A stretch of DNA of 64,000 nt, from contig CM072805.1 in the NCBI GenBank assembly GCA_037013495.1, positions 38,373,169 to 38,437,168 of the forward strand. The letters are read 5' to 3'. This document shows, in pieces, positions 1 to 11,810 of the stretch. A program made the position numbers and the translations under genes. Each line of letters starts with the position of its first letter. Position 1 is the first letter of the stretch. The notes beneath the pieces are model-generated. The model did not search any database and had not been told where the DNA came from. It saw only the letters and a list, made by a program, of their open reading frames with translations. The stretch is from Hippophae tibetana. Taxonomy: Eukaryota; Streptophyta; Magnoliopsida; Rosales; Elaeagnaceae.

Positions 1-1000
1 AAACATTAAGATTATGTTTGGTATACTCTGTTGGTTAATATTTAGTGAAAAGTTATATAATATAATATAACTAAATAAATTTAATTATAAATATTTTCAT
101 AAAATAATTTATTTTTAAATATTTTTTTATTATAAAATTTATTAAAAATTAATACTTAATATATTTTTATAATTTTTTAAAATAAAAAAAATATTATTTT
201 TAATTTAAAATGGAGGAAAAAATTAAGATACAATTTTATAATTGTCAATTCAATCAAATTAAGTTATGTATGAAACACATTTTATACACATATTTATTGA
301 TTATTTTAAATTTTTATATAATTATATTATTTTTATATCAGATAATATATCTTCATTTCTTAATCAATTATCCTCAATTAATGAAATTAGTTTTTCTTAA
401 ATAAAATGATATATATATATATCCAGTAGGTATGGAAATTAATGAATAAATGGTAACCACAATTGATGTAATTAATTAGTTTGATAGGGGAAAAAAATAT
501 ACTAAAAAACATATGTAAATATATAGATAAAGACTTTGACTAGTAACATTATTAGTATGAAGTTGAATTAGTTAAAGACTTGTAAATTTGTGCACGGAAC
601 AAAATTGATCAGTCATCCACGTTTATGTGGCAACGGCAGAGATACATTTAAATTTAAAAGACATTTATTTGTCAATTATCATCACTTTAATAGTGAAGAA
701 ATGAGAAAATGTATTTCTGACAGGGATTTACACTATTCATCTTCGTCAAATTCTCGAAATCAAATTTCTTACAAGTTTACAAATACAATCATAATTCATA
801 ATTAAGAGTATTAGACCATGGTTTATTATTGTATGTCAAAATTCAAACGAATGAACAAATACACAGTACGGCACAACTCATCAGAAAGATGAGACAGAAC
901 GAAAATAGGAAAAGAAGAAAAAAATAAAGATAAAAGCTCTCTACAACATCCTAATGATATGTGATCTCACTAATTACATGTAAATTTTAAATGGTTTTAA
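1..1000. other. AT-rich intergenic DNA
   Basis: This stretch is dominated by A/T runs and a short TA microsatellite near 411-421. Short open frames here have low-complexity Ile/Leu/Phe/Tyr translations and no recognisable domain. The last part (about 900-1000) is probably the 3' UTR and downstream region of the minus-strand zinc finger gene. I see nothing else. Confidence 0.6.
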
Positions 1001-1681
1001 TTAACCATACGAAAATCTCTTCTCTAGCTGAAGAATATTCATATCATTCTCTAAAGGAGTCAAGTTTAGATCCAAAAACAAAACTCTTCTACTTGTATTA
1101 TCACTTTTCTTCACGACTGGCATTACTTGGGAATTTGAACCATTAATAAGATTCAGACGATGAAATTGAGTTGAACGGTACTTTTGATCATTCATAGAAC
1201 TGCAGGCTCTATGTTTCCTCATATGACCACCCAAAGCCTGACCAATAGCAAATTCTAAGCCACAAATGGTGCACTCGTGTGTTTTGAGCTTAATTGTATC
1301 AGAGTTTAATTGTGATCGACTGTCACAAGTAGTAGTTCCCAATCCCATTAACCTTGGCTTCTTGTGGCTCGCTCTATGCCCGCCAAGTGCTTGAAAAGAT
1401 GCAAATTTACGATTGCATGTTTTGCACTCAAATACTCTGCTTTGTGACGATGACGATGAATTTGAATTTGAGGAAATAATATTGGAGTCTTCAATTTGAT
1501 GACGATGACGATGATCATATTCTTGATCATTATGATCGCCAGCTCCACGAGAGAGATACATCAAATAGTTTGCCATGGTTAAGCTATCAAGCTGTTGTTG
1601 ATCATCATTATCTCTCTCTATTTTGCTTCTCTTCATTTTCTTTTTTGGAAAAGACAAATTTGATGTATAAAGTTGTAACAA
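1001..1681 (-). CDS. C2H2 zinc finger protein, ZAT11/ZAT12-like repressor
   Basis: An intronless frame of 226 codons encodes a plant Q-type C2H2 protein. Finger 1 is at residues about 84-106 and finger 2 at about 135-157. Both carry the plant signature QALGGH in the DNA-reading helix. A C-terminal EAR motif (LDLNL, residues 203-207) is known to recruit TOPLESS-type corepressors. This layout matches the ZAT family of nuclear stress-response repressors, which are usually 160-280 residues and single-exon. The first ATG (1681) would leave a very short leader after the TATA-like box at 1722-1730. The second ATG at 1636 (starting MKRSK) lies next to basic residues like those at the start of ZAT proteins and may be the true start. 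Ser- and His-rich low-complexity stretches (about residues 56-80) separate the N-terminus from the fingers. The family call is firm; the individual orthologue is not. Confidence 0.9.
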   Translation of the reverse strand: MLQLYTSNLSFPKKKMKRSKIERDNDDQQQLDSLTMANYLMYLSRGAGDHNDQEYDHRHRHQIEDSNIISSNSNSSSSSQSRVFECKTCNRKFASFQALGGHRASHKKPRLMGLGTTTCDSRSQLNSDTIKLKTHECTICGLEFAIGQALGGHMRKHRACSSMNDQKYRSTQFHRLNLINGSNSQVMPVVKKSDNTSRRVLFLDLNLTPLENDMNILQLEKRFSYG

Positions 1682-1721
1682 AAATGTTTAGGATTAGAAT
1701 ATTGGTATCTATAGGGCTTTG

Positions 1722-1730
1722 GTATTTATA
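1722..1730 (-). promoter_or_regulatory. TATA box of the C2H2 gene
   Basis: Read on the minus strand this is TATAAATAC, about 40 bases upstream of the first ATG of the zinc finger gene. It would place transcription start near 1690-1700. The motif match is good, but no transcript evidence is available. Confidence 0.5.
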
Positions 1731-1739
1731 GGCATTGTA

Positions 1740-4700
1740 GATGCATACGTTGGTCAATGGGGAATTGGGTCGGATTATTCGAACTTACATGTTTACAATC
1801 AAATTAATGCAAATATTAACCTTTCATTTTTAATAAATAAGTTGGGTTAGTTAACCAATTTACAAGCCATTTAACTCGATCAACCCGAATCTACTTAAAA
1901 ATTTCAGACTCCTGTTGTTTGAAGTAAACATTCATTTAAAAAATTTCAAATTTCAATTGATTAATTTAATAGCATATAACATACTTGAATTTATAAGAAT
2001 ATATTATTAATAATATAATAAAGTTATGAATTTATCAGGTTTTAATTTAAATTTTTTGATCAAATTTATAATTTTTAATAATATAAATTATCAATTAAAA
2101 AATATTAAAATAATAAATTAATTTTTTTTTATGTACGTTAATATTAAATGAAATATTAGTTTATTATTAAACCCACTAGTAAAAAGTGATTTTTTTATTT
2201 TTTTTTGGATTTTGGGAAATAAAATATGAGTTTATTGTTTTGTGTCGGTTCGGGTTTAGTGAGTGTGAAAGAAGCTAATAAGTACGCAAGCGTGACCAAA
2301 TGAGTGAGCCAATAAGATCCGCTACTAGTCTTCAGAGGTGAGCCTAGGCGTGACTTGTGACACGTTTTTTGTTGCGAACTTGGAATCTTCAATATTCTAG
2401 AAGTTTCTCATGCTTCTTGCTTGTTGTCTAAACACAATTTTTTTTTTTTGTTTTCCCTCTTTTATTCAGTCCAATGTTTATAGCTTTTTTTAAGATTGAA
2501 AGAAGAAATAACCGGGTGAGTCAGCACTGGATAATATCGACACGGCACCTTATTATCTAACTTCTAATTTATTATCATAAATTATATTAGGATTTTTCTA
2601 ATTATTACATAGATTTACATTGCACTATCATTATTTAAATATAATCGTGGATTAAATTAAAAAGTTGAAGGGTGAAAAAAAAGATTTTATGTAGTATAAT
2701 TTTATTGGATTAGAGAAAAAAACGAAATATTTAATTACTTTTTTGTTTTAGTAACGAATGAATATATAAAAATAACTATTTTATAAATATTAGAATACAA
2801 ATATCAATAATTTATCACGATATTAATAATAATTAGATAATTTTATTTAATAAATAATTTAAATGTAAAAAAAATATTTTTTACTTAAAAATAATTTATA
2901 TTATTTAATTATTCTTTTTTAATTGAATAAGATATGATATGTTTTCGATATAAAAATTATTAATTTAATAAAAAATATTATATATTTATAATTGAATTGA
3001 TTTTAAACTTATTTAATTGGTAAACATAAATTATACGAATTGTTATTCTTAATATAATAAAAATAAATATTTATAAAAAATGTATTTATTATATAATTTT
3101 TTTGATATTTATTAATTTAAAAAATATATAATTTAACTGTCTACTAAACATTGACATTTTTTAATATACAAAGATAAAGATTAAAAAACTAACAGAAAGT
3201 TAAAAAAGAAAAATACATTTTTGTCGTATCCCAAACATTCTCGTTAATTTAAAATTAAGTGAATTAATCGAATAGGTGTAAAAATTAATAAAAAATATAA
3301 TATATATTTATTAATATAAATAAATAAATAAAAATAAAAAATAAGTGTCGTCGACCGTGCTTTTATATATAAATACTATAAATGATAACTTCTAAATAAC
3401 AAATAAATAAATAATATTATGTCATCCCTCGTATTCTATCATAACTTTATAATATATAAACTGGTTTGAATTTTAGAAGTTTGAATTCTAAAGCCTAATT
3501 ACAAACTAGCCATTAAACATTTAACTTAGAGATGTAAGGTGGAATATGTTAACTTATTTTATTTAATATTTCGTATGTTATTTAAATAATATTTTATAAT
3601 TTAAGAAATATATATTATATTATTTTTTATTAAATTTATATTTTATATTTTTTATATTTTTATTTGTGTAATATATGTACATTAAAAATAAATAAAATAT
3701 TTTAATCTTATTTTATTAAAAATTAAATTAAATTAAATATAATATAATAAATAAATTATTTTATAAATCTCATTAATATTTTATTTTAATTTATACCTTT
3801 AATTCAAACTAAGAAAAATACTGAAATGACACCATCCGACAAATTTCATATTACACATATTCAAAGTCTTCAAACTTTCTATCCTTTAATTAATTTGAAG
3901 AACGTACATATACAAGTACACGTAATATATTTAAAGTAGGTACAACCGTTAGCTAGGTTATATAAAATTATGGTACATATATAGTTAATTTAATAATTAA
4001 TTATTAATTATAATAACATTATAATTTGTAATAAATAAAATTTTATATAAAATGAGAGTGTACCAATTTCTATGTAGAGGGTATCGGGTATTTGGACGGT
4101 AGGAAATATATATTTTTTACCTCAATCAATGATATTATTTTTATTTAATAAATTAAAAAGTACAACAGTGAGATACACCGAAAGAATGTGACGTGGTATC
4201 TTAAAGTATCTATATTAATATATTAAAATATTTTTTATATTAGAATAAAAATATTATTATTTGATAATTTAAATAAATTTTTTGAGTGTTTATAATTAAA
4301 TGAATTATTATTTTTAAAATTAATTCTTGATTCGTATTTTTATAAATTTATATTCTCATTATTATTTTATTAATATTAAATATATTTATTTTTATTTCTC
4401 TCAACAAGTGTCTCCTAAATATACCAATTGATACCCTAAATACATACTATCATTTAAGTTAATTCAATGAAATATTACACGATTAATTACTTTTAAACTC
4501 ATGCCATGATTTATATTATTATGAAAGATTTCAGGATGTTCTCAAGGTTATTTAACTTTAATTATCTTTTTTATTTATTTTTAAAATATACCCATATAAT
4601 CATCAGTTTATTCAGAGAATTATATCATTTAGAATTTACTAAATATATATTCTATTAATTGATTCAAGAGAATAACCATAGGCACATATTATTTAATAAT

Positions 4701-7700
4701 TTCAATAATTATTATAGATTTTCATGAAATAATAAATTAATATCTCAAAATCTATTAAATAAGATTAATTTATATATTTATATTTTTGTTAGTATTTTAT
4801 CGGGAGGAAATTTTACTCTTACTTTTTAACGATATTAAATATTTGTTATTTAATTTTTTTTTTCTTATAAAAGTTTTCTATTGAAGTCACACAAATAACT
4901 TGAAACAATATAATAGCAAGTGTTGTCTAATCGAAGCACTGTCTACGCCTCTACAGTGCTCAACTTTAACCGCAATTTGCGTATAGATAATTGGATGTGT
5001 TCGGCAGGAAAATGTAAAGGTAGTCTTTGAAACATTTGAAATTGAGTGCTTGTTACTGTTATTTTTAATTATAACACATTTTTAATTAAATATATTTATA
5101 TAAATTCAATCAATAATACATGATTGTAATGATCAGAAATTGAAGATAAATGAACTTTTACTATTGTAATAAATGAAAAGTACGAAGTTAGAGATTTTTA
5201 TGCTAGAAAGTTTCTCTCCTAAAAACAAAATCAACTCTTCATTCAGTTGGTAAACAAAAAGACACCTCTTTGTTGTGGTCTGTGGGGTTCATATATATAT
5301 ATATATAAATTGATTTCACAAGCAAATCTCTACTGTTTTGTGTATGGTCTATAAATTAGTGCGTGGCAAATTAAATTAGGTCATTCAGTTTTTTCTTTCT
5401 AAAATTAGTTGAATCTTGCTCTTCATCTAAATATTTTTATTAACCAATGGCTTTCTAATAAAATGTAATTAGGAATCTATTGACTCTAGCACACAATTTG
5501 TTGTATATTATTCAAATATTTAGATTAATTCCCAAGTTTACCCAATATTCTTTGTTTCTTTATAATATGTTAGAAATTTTATTTGTAATTTTTTTTTTGG
5601 GAGGACTCAACTTTAAATTTCTCACCAGTTTAATAAAAAATTATGAAGAAAAATTCAAATTTCTTATATCGATCAAAAAATAAAAATATTTGATACATAA
5701 ATGATTAAATTATTTAATTAATTTTATTTTTAATAAAAATATATATGTATTTTTTTAAAACACTACAAATATATATTTATTTTTAAAATATAAAACTTAA
5801 GTCATAATGAAAGAATCTTAGAAAAAAAAATCATACATGAAGAAGATTGTTACCTATAATTAAACTTAAATAAAACTAGCTGGAAAGTCATGTAATATTA
5901 TTACGTATCTAGAAAGTCAGATTTCGATTTCAGTCAGCTTCCGTTTCCATGTTTTAGTTTATATAACTTCCAGTGAGTTTCTAGGAAGGCTGCCTCTCTT
6001 ATTTTTCATTCAGGTTTATTCATTATCTTTTGAAGTTACTTAAGAAATTTTAAAAAATAATACTCTTAAAAAAATAACATCTTAATTATATTTAACAATT
6101 CAATATAATATAGTATAATGTGACAATTTTTTTTAATTAATATATATAAATTTTAAGTTAATGTATGATTTCGTTCTCAAACTGTTTATTTTACAAATAA
6201 ATATTAAAATTTTTATTCATAATTATATATTTTAGTAATAAAGTTAAAATCTATGCGAATTTTTTTAAAAGTTACGAAATTAAATTGTATGATTTAAATA
6301 TTTAAAAATTTATACGTAAAATTTTAAGATTAAATTATTAGGTTTAAAAGTTTAACCTATATATGAATTTTCTTAGAAAAAATTAGAATAATCAAGTAGT
6401 TAAAATTTAATGATAAATAATTATAATAACGACGAGAGAAGGGCGATAGACTACTTTTTTATTACAAAATTGATGAAACTTGTCCACCCTAACATGGAAG
6501 GATTCCTGCTTTCTTTCAACAAGCTAATTATATCACACACAACAATTTAACTATAAATTAAGACTTTATTTAATAATTTATAAAGAGAATTAACTTACAA
6601 ATAATGATTCCTTTTTATTTGTTTATTTACAAAACAAATCTTTCAATAATCTGGACCCTATACAAATATAAGAAATTAAGTAATTGGTTTTTTAGTAAAT
6701 AGATGATCATGAGAGAGTTCTGAATTAAATTGGCGGGAAAATTTGAATCATTTCTTCACAAAATAAACTTTTTAAAAATGATTAATTATTTTTGCATTGG
6801 AAAGATATTTTAATGAAACAATCATTTTAATTTAAATTCCACAATAAAATAAACAAACACAATTAAAAATGATTTAGTTCCAATACATTTTACTTCCAAT
6901 TCCTTTGGATTCAAATTCATCTTTTCCCAATTAATTACACGTTAGTAAACGTGAGTTAACTTAAAGCAATTTTGCTTTTTTTATTTTCTTTTTACATTAA
7001 TTTCTTTTCACTCTATAGTTAATTTACATTTAAAATTAAACAAAAGTACCCTATAATATTTTTCCCAATTTTAAAACAATTAATATGTGAAATTGAATTT
7101 TTATATCAAACACAAAATATTTTTGTAATATTCAAGATGAATAAATAATTTCTAAAAATAACATATCTTTATATAAGATAAGTTGATTCAAATTTAAAAT
7201 ATAATAAAATAAATTATTTAATCTATTTTAAATGACATATAACAACTGTCATTTAATATAGTATAATAAATTATATTTCAAGAATAATAAATAATACATC
7301 TTATTAAAGTAATGAATATTAATCATGTTTTAACAAGAGTGAATTTATATGATCGGAAATTATTTATTATTTTTAAAATATATGATAATATGCATGGTTT
7401 TAACGTAATAAAATTTATGATTAATATAATTTTTTCTTTAAAAAAGATAAGTATTCATGAAAAGAGAAAACAATTTGATTATAAAGAATTTATTTTAAAA
7501 ATAATGAATACCCTTCAATTTTTAGTGAACATAGTGATATGATTTAGTTATCATAAATATGATCTTTAAATTGTGATAAACATAAGTATATATCTTCAGA
7601 AAATCTTATCATACTGGCCAAAAAAAAAAACCTGTAAACTTTTTCAAAAAAATTCAATATCATTTTTATAAGAACAAATAATGAAAAAATTCAATGTTCG

Positions 7701-7850
7701 TACGGTTTAAATAATATTAATGATATCTTCATATTTTAACAAGTTAATAAAGTGTTGACTTTGAGGGTAAAACCTTAATTTCTCTTATTAGAGATAATCA
7801 TAGTTTTATTCCCGTGTCACGTGAAACCCACTCACTCACTCACGCAGTGC
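1740..7850. other. Long AT-rich intergenic region, no gene seen
   Basis: About 6 kb of very AT-rich DNA with homopolymer and TA tracts. Somewhat more GC-balanced patches occur near 2215-2390 and 4905-5040. They have no conserved domain, splice-consistent frame or repeat ends that I can recognise. Open frames near 5480 and 7312 look like chance frames of low complexity. Confidence 0.5.
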
Positions 7851-7908
7851 CCATAACTCTCAATCCTTCTCTCTGTTCTCTCAGAGGAAACCCAAATCCA
7901 CATCCACA

Positions 7909-8136
7909 ATGGTAGGCACATCAAACCCAATTCTACTAGCTGATTACTCCATAACCTCAACCAAGCTTGCACAAATCCTCGACCATGACCTTGATAGACT
8001 TCCATTTATCATAGAGTCAACACTTCGAATTAATTCGTCATACCTCGACGAAATAAACAAAGAACGTAAAGCGATGACATTAAGAAATCAAACCCCAAAA
8101 ACCAAGTTCGATGAGTTATTGTGTTTGGAAATGTAA
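7909..8136 (+). CDS. Doubtful small ORF, 75 aa, unknown
   Basis: I do not recognise this product. The frame starts in a good plant start context (ACAATGG) and is preceded by a CT-rich, leader-like stretch (about 7840-7908), which is why I mention it. The peptide is mildly acidic then basic, of normal complexity, and has no signal peptide, membrane span or motif I know. The ATG is followed directly by GTAGGC, so it could also be an ATG-only exon with a donor site, as in the gene at 11.8 kb; I found no convincing partner exon downstream. It may be a gene fragment, a small-peptide gene or chance. Confidence 0.2.
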   Translation: MVGTSNPILLADYSITSTKLAQILDHDLDRLPFIIESTLRINSSYLDEINKERKAMTLRNQTPKTKFDELLCLEM

Positions 8137-8139
8137 GGC

Positions 8140-10970
8140 TTCATTCTCATTTTGGCAGAGAGGGATGTATAAAGATGATTGTTGTGGAGGTCATTGGATC
8201 TAATTGGCCGGGACAAAATTCGGTTTGTGAAGAGAAATTGATAGTCTGATTGGTGGATATAACATTGCGCTTATTTTACTAAAGAGGAAGAAGTAAGATT
8301 TTGGAGTTGAGGTGGGAACTTGGGGTTAGGTAGAGGTGGGCTGTTATATCTTGTTAAACCATCAATTAACAAGATACATGTGACGGTGTTAGTGAATTTA
8401 CATGTTAATTAGCTTTTTGTAATTGAACACAATTGAAATTTAATAGAGTAGTTATCCTTTAAGTGTATTGCTGAATATATATTAAAAGTTAGGGATATTA
8501 TAACATATTATTTAAATATTAGAAATATTATTAAAGATACTTAAAAATTTAAAGATGTTAGAAATTTTTACAATAATTAATGCATGAGATATTTCATATG
8601 TTTATACTAATAATGTTATCTAATTGTATAATCAAGATATAGAGTGAGTTTAATATAATAAAGAAAAAATATTAATAAATTTTGATATTTAAATGTTATT
8701 AAATAGTGTAATTAATACAATATATATATATATTCATTTATATACTAAGAAGACTTGGCTCTTCATCATGGTTCATCTGCCTTTTGTTGCACTAGACATT
8801 AATTTCATCTCCATAAGTAACGGAATAATAATGTTCACATTTAAATGGTCAAATTTAGCCCTAGAGACAAAAAGAATATAAATTTAAAATCTTCTTATCA
8901 ACGACCTTAAAACGAGGAAGCCGATATTAAGGGCGATTCGTCTTTTCATTCTTTTAAGTCTCCGACTGAATACGGGGCCCAACGTTTTCTTAACACAAGT
9001 TATATATTTTTTATTAAATATAATATGATATTATAATAAAAAGTTTAAAGAGTATTAAAATAAAAAAAATATGTGTTTAATTCTATATTATTTTATATAT
9101 TATTAACCAACCAAAAAAATAAACATTAGGTATACTTAACTCTTAACTTTCTTATGGAAAAATAAAATAAGAATTTTACGTGGAATAAATTAAGGCTTGA
9201 AGTAATAAATTTCATAAAATTATTTTTTCTCTTTAATTATTAAGTAATATTATATCATTTGATCTCAATTAATAAGATGCAAAAATAAGAATTTGTATTG
9301 ATTATTAAAAACATGTATTTAAATTTTTAAATTTTATGTTATATATATATAATTTTAAACTTTTCATTCCTCCCAAAAAATTATTAATATATTTTCAAAT
9401 GTTATTTATGATACCACTCCAAATTAGTTATAACTTAATATTATCTCCTTTTATCTTAATTAATTGAGATGCAAAAAATAAGAAATTGTATTGATTATTA
9501 AAAATATATATTTTAACTTTTAACTTTTATCTTATATATATTTACTTTATTAAGAAATAAATATAAATACAATTTTAAACTTTTCATTCCTCGAAATAAT
9601 TTTTAATATGTTGTAAATTTATTTTCATTATATTATAACAAATTTCAATTGAATATCCTTATTTATATTTTTTAATTTTATTTACATTTTTAGTTTATCT
9701 TTAATATTTTACATTTTTTTTATTATTCATTCAATTTTTATTTTCTTTTTTGTATTCCATCTTAAATATATAATATCAATCATTCAACTGTGTAAATTTT
9801 TATTCTTTAATGTTTATCTAGTTTTATTTATATATTAAGTGTATAAGTTTCTAACTTTATTTTTTTTATAATATTTGATTAAAAAATATTCTTATTATTG
9901 GTATTATAATGTCTAAATAAATTATTAAATATAAAAATAAATATTTTTATTTATATTATTTTAATTTCAAAAATATTTAAGGGTTCGATTTTATTCTTAA
10001 CTTTAGGTCTCATAATTCTTTTTTTTTGCTAAAATATCTTGAGTAGCTCGTGACTGATTTATGAACAAATACCACTTTTAGTTGGTTCAAATTAGCTTAT
10101 AGAGGTCAATTCAGAAACCTAATAATAGAAAATTCTTTTTTACTTTAATTATATTATTCAATATTACTTAATTATTAAAATCTTATAAATTTTTCTCATT
10201 ATTATATTAATTTCACTCTATATTTTTACTATATACTTAAATATGAAAATATCTTTATTAGTGTTATACAGCACTACTCCTAACAATAACTATAATAATG
10301 TGCATAAAACAAAAATGATCTGTTAGAAATACACATATGAGAAGCTTATAATATAGCATAATCAATTAGTTAGTTTTGGGGTTAGATTATATGAAATATT
10401 TTTGGATTAAAAGAACTTTAAAATAAAATAAAATAACACCTTATAATTTATAATAATAAAAATAACACCTTATAATATTAAAATGAGTTTAATTTATTGA
10501 AGACAAATATTAAATAGATATAATTATTTAACAAAATTCAATTAATACATATTAAATTTAAATTTTGTATGTCATAACTTTTTTTATAATAATAATATAT
10601 AAATGAAACAGAAAGTACTTTATTTTGTAATTATATGTTAATTATAAAAATAAAATATTATTTTTATTATTATACATTTTAAATTTTATTATTAATATAT
10701 ATATTAATTATTTTGAAGTAAAAGATATATAAATCGTAACTTGGGTGCATTTTTTTATCATTATAAATTAAATATTTGGATTATTTTTTAAAATAACATT
10801 AAAATTTCTCTTTTTATTAGAATGGGAAGTTATAAACCCAAAGTCAAAATAGTACACGATTATTTTAGTTACTTGTAAGTAATATAACACAACATTATTC
10901 GTAATTTCACAAATTTTGAAATATATATCACCAAGCAGTACAAAATAAGTGAGCTGAGAAGCTTAACAAG
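8140..10970. other. AT-rich intergenic region with a diverged duplication
   Basis: There is no supported gene. Two diverged direct copies of a segment of about 115-150 bp lie at roughly 9262-9375 and 9453-9600. Both contain the run TTGTATTGATTATTAAAAA and end with TTTTAAACTTTTCATTCCTC. The rest is low-complexity A/T DNA. Confidence 0.45.
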
Positions 10971-11122
10971 CTGAAACGAGAGCAGAGTTTTCTCCTGCAT
11001 TGGGCTCACTTCAATATATTGCAACTTTCACAGCTACCAGATTCCGTAACCTACGAACGGCCCTCGATTTCCTCAGAACCCCCACCTACCCCCAGAGTGG
11101 GATACTACAGGCATCAATATTC

Positions 11123-11160
11123 CACGTGTACGGTGAAGAGGGGGTCAACCTATATTTATA
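11123..11160 (+). promoter_or_regulatory. Possible G-box and TATA box of the TDBD gene
   Basis: CACGTG lies at 11123-11128 and TATATTTATA at 11151-11160. Downstream there is a GC-richer leader-like stretch with a plausible donor near 11367 (ACG then GTAAAC). Acceptors follow near 11659 or 11712, upstream of the ATG at 11811. This fits a 5' UTR intron, but both the promoter and the leader exons are inferred from position only. Confidence 0.3.
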
Positions 11161-11810
11161 AGGGTACAAAGCTCCATGATAATCTGTCCGTCATAGTAAG
11201 ATCCCAAGCTCAGTTTATCAAATCTAGCGCTATCCCACAGGTCATTTTCTCTCTTCTTTTTTTTATTTTAAAAAAAGGTCCAGAAAGTGTAAATTACTTC
11301 TCCGGCTCCGGAGCTCCCACCTGCAATCGACGATCACTCCGACAAAATTATCCTCTGCGGTACACGGTAAACTTTCATTATTCTTAGTTATTAAGTTATT
11401 GTCCGTTGCTACATTTACTGTTCCTTTAAGTGAATGGGTATTTTGGAATGTTTGTAGGTTTTTGTCTTTTAATCCAGTTTGATTTTTGAGTTTTTGTGTT
11501 GTTTGGTCTTTCTGGATTCACTGTTTCTTCTGTGGCATTGAGGACAAACATTTAGGGTTGTATATAATTATAATTTTTTTTCCTGTTTGGTTGCTGTATA
11601 TTTGAATTAGGCTTTTGAGCTATTGGCTTTGCATGTTCTGTGTTTGATTTCTTTTATAGGCGTTCAAACTCTAGATGATAATATAAACGACTTTGCGGTT
11701 GTTTTGGTGTAGGAGTAACCAGTCGAGACTGTGAGGAAGAATCTGAATTTGATTGTGGTGTAGCGGGTTGGATGAGCGTTACCGAGGCGACTCAGTGAAC
11801 TTCTTTGAAA

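Noticed and set aside
210..404. 64-codon frame at the left edge
   Set aside because: The translation is Ile/Leu/Tyr/Phe low complexity from A/T-rich DNA, with no family match.
11019..11387. 122-codon frame upstream of the TDBD gene
   Set aside because: It overlaps the probable promoter and leader, contains TATA-like sequence, and shows no domain; more likely untranslated.
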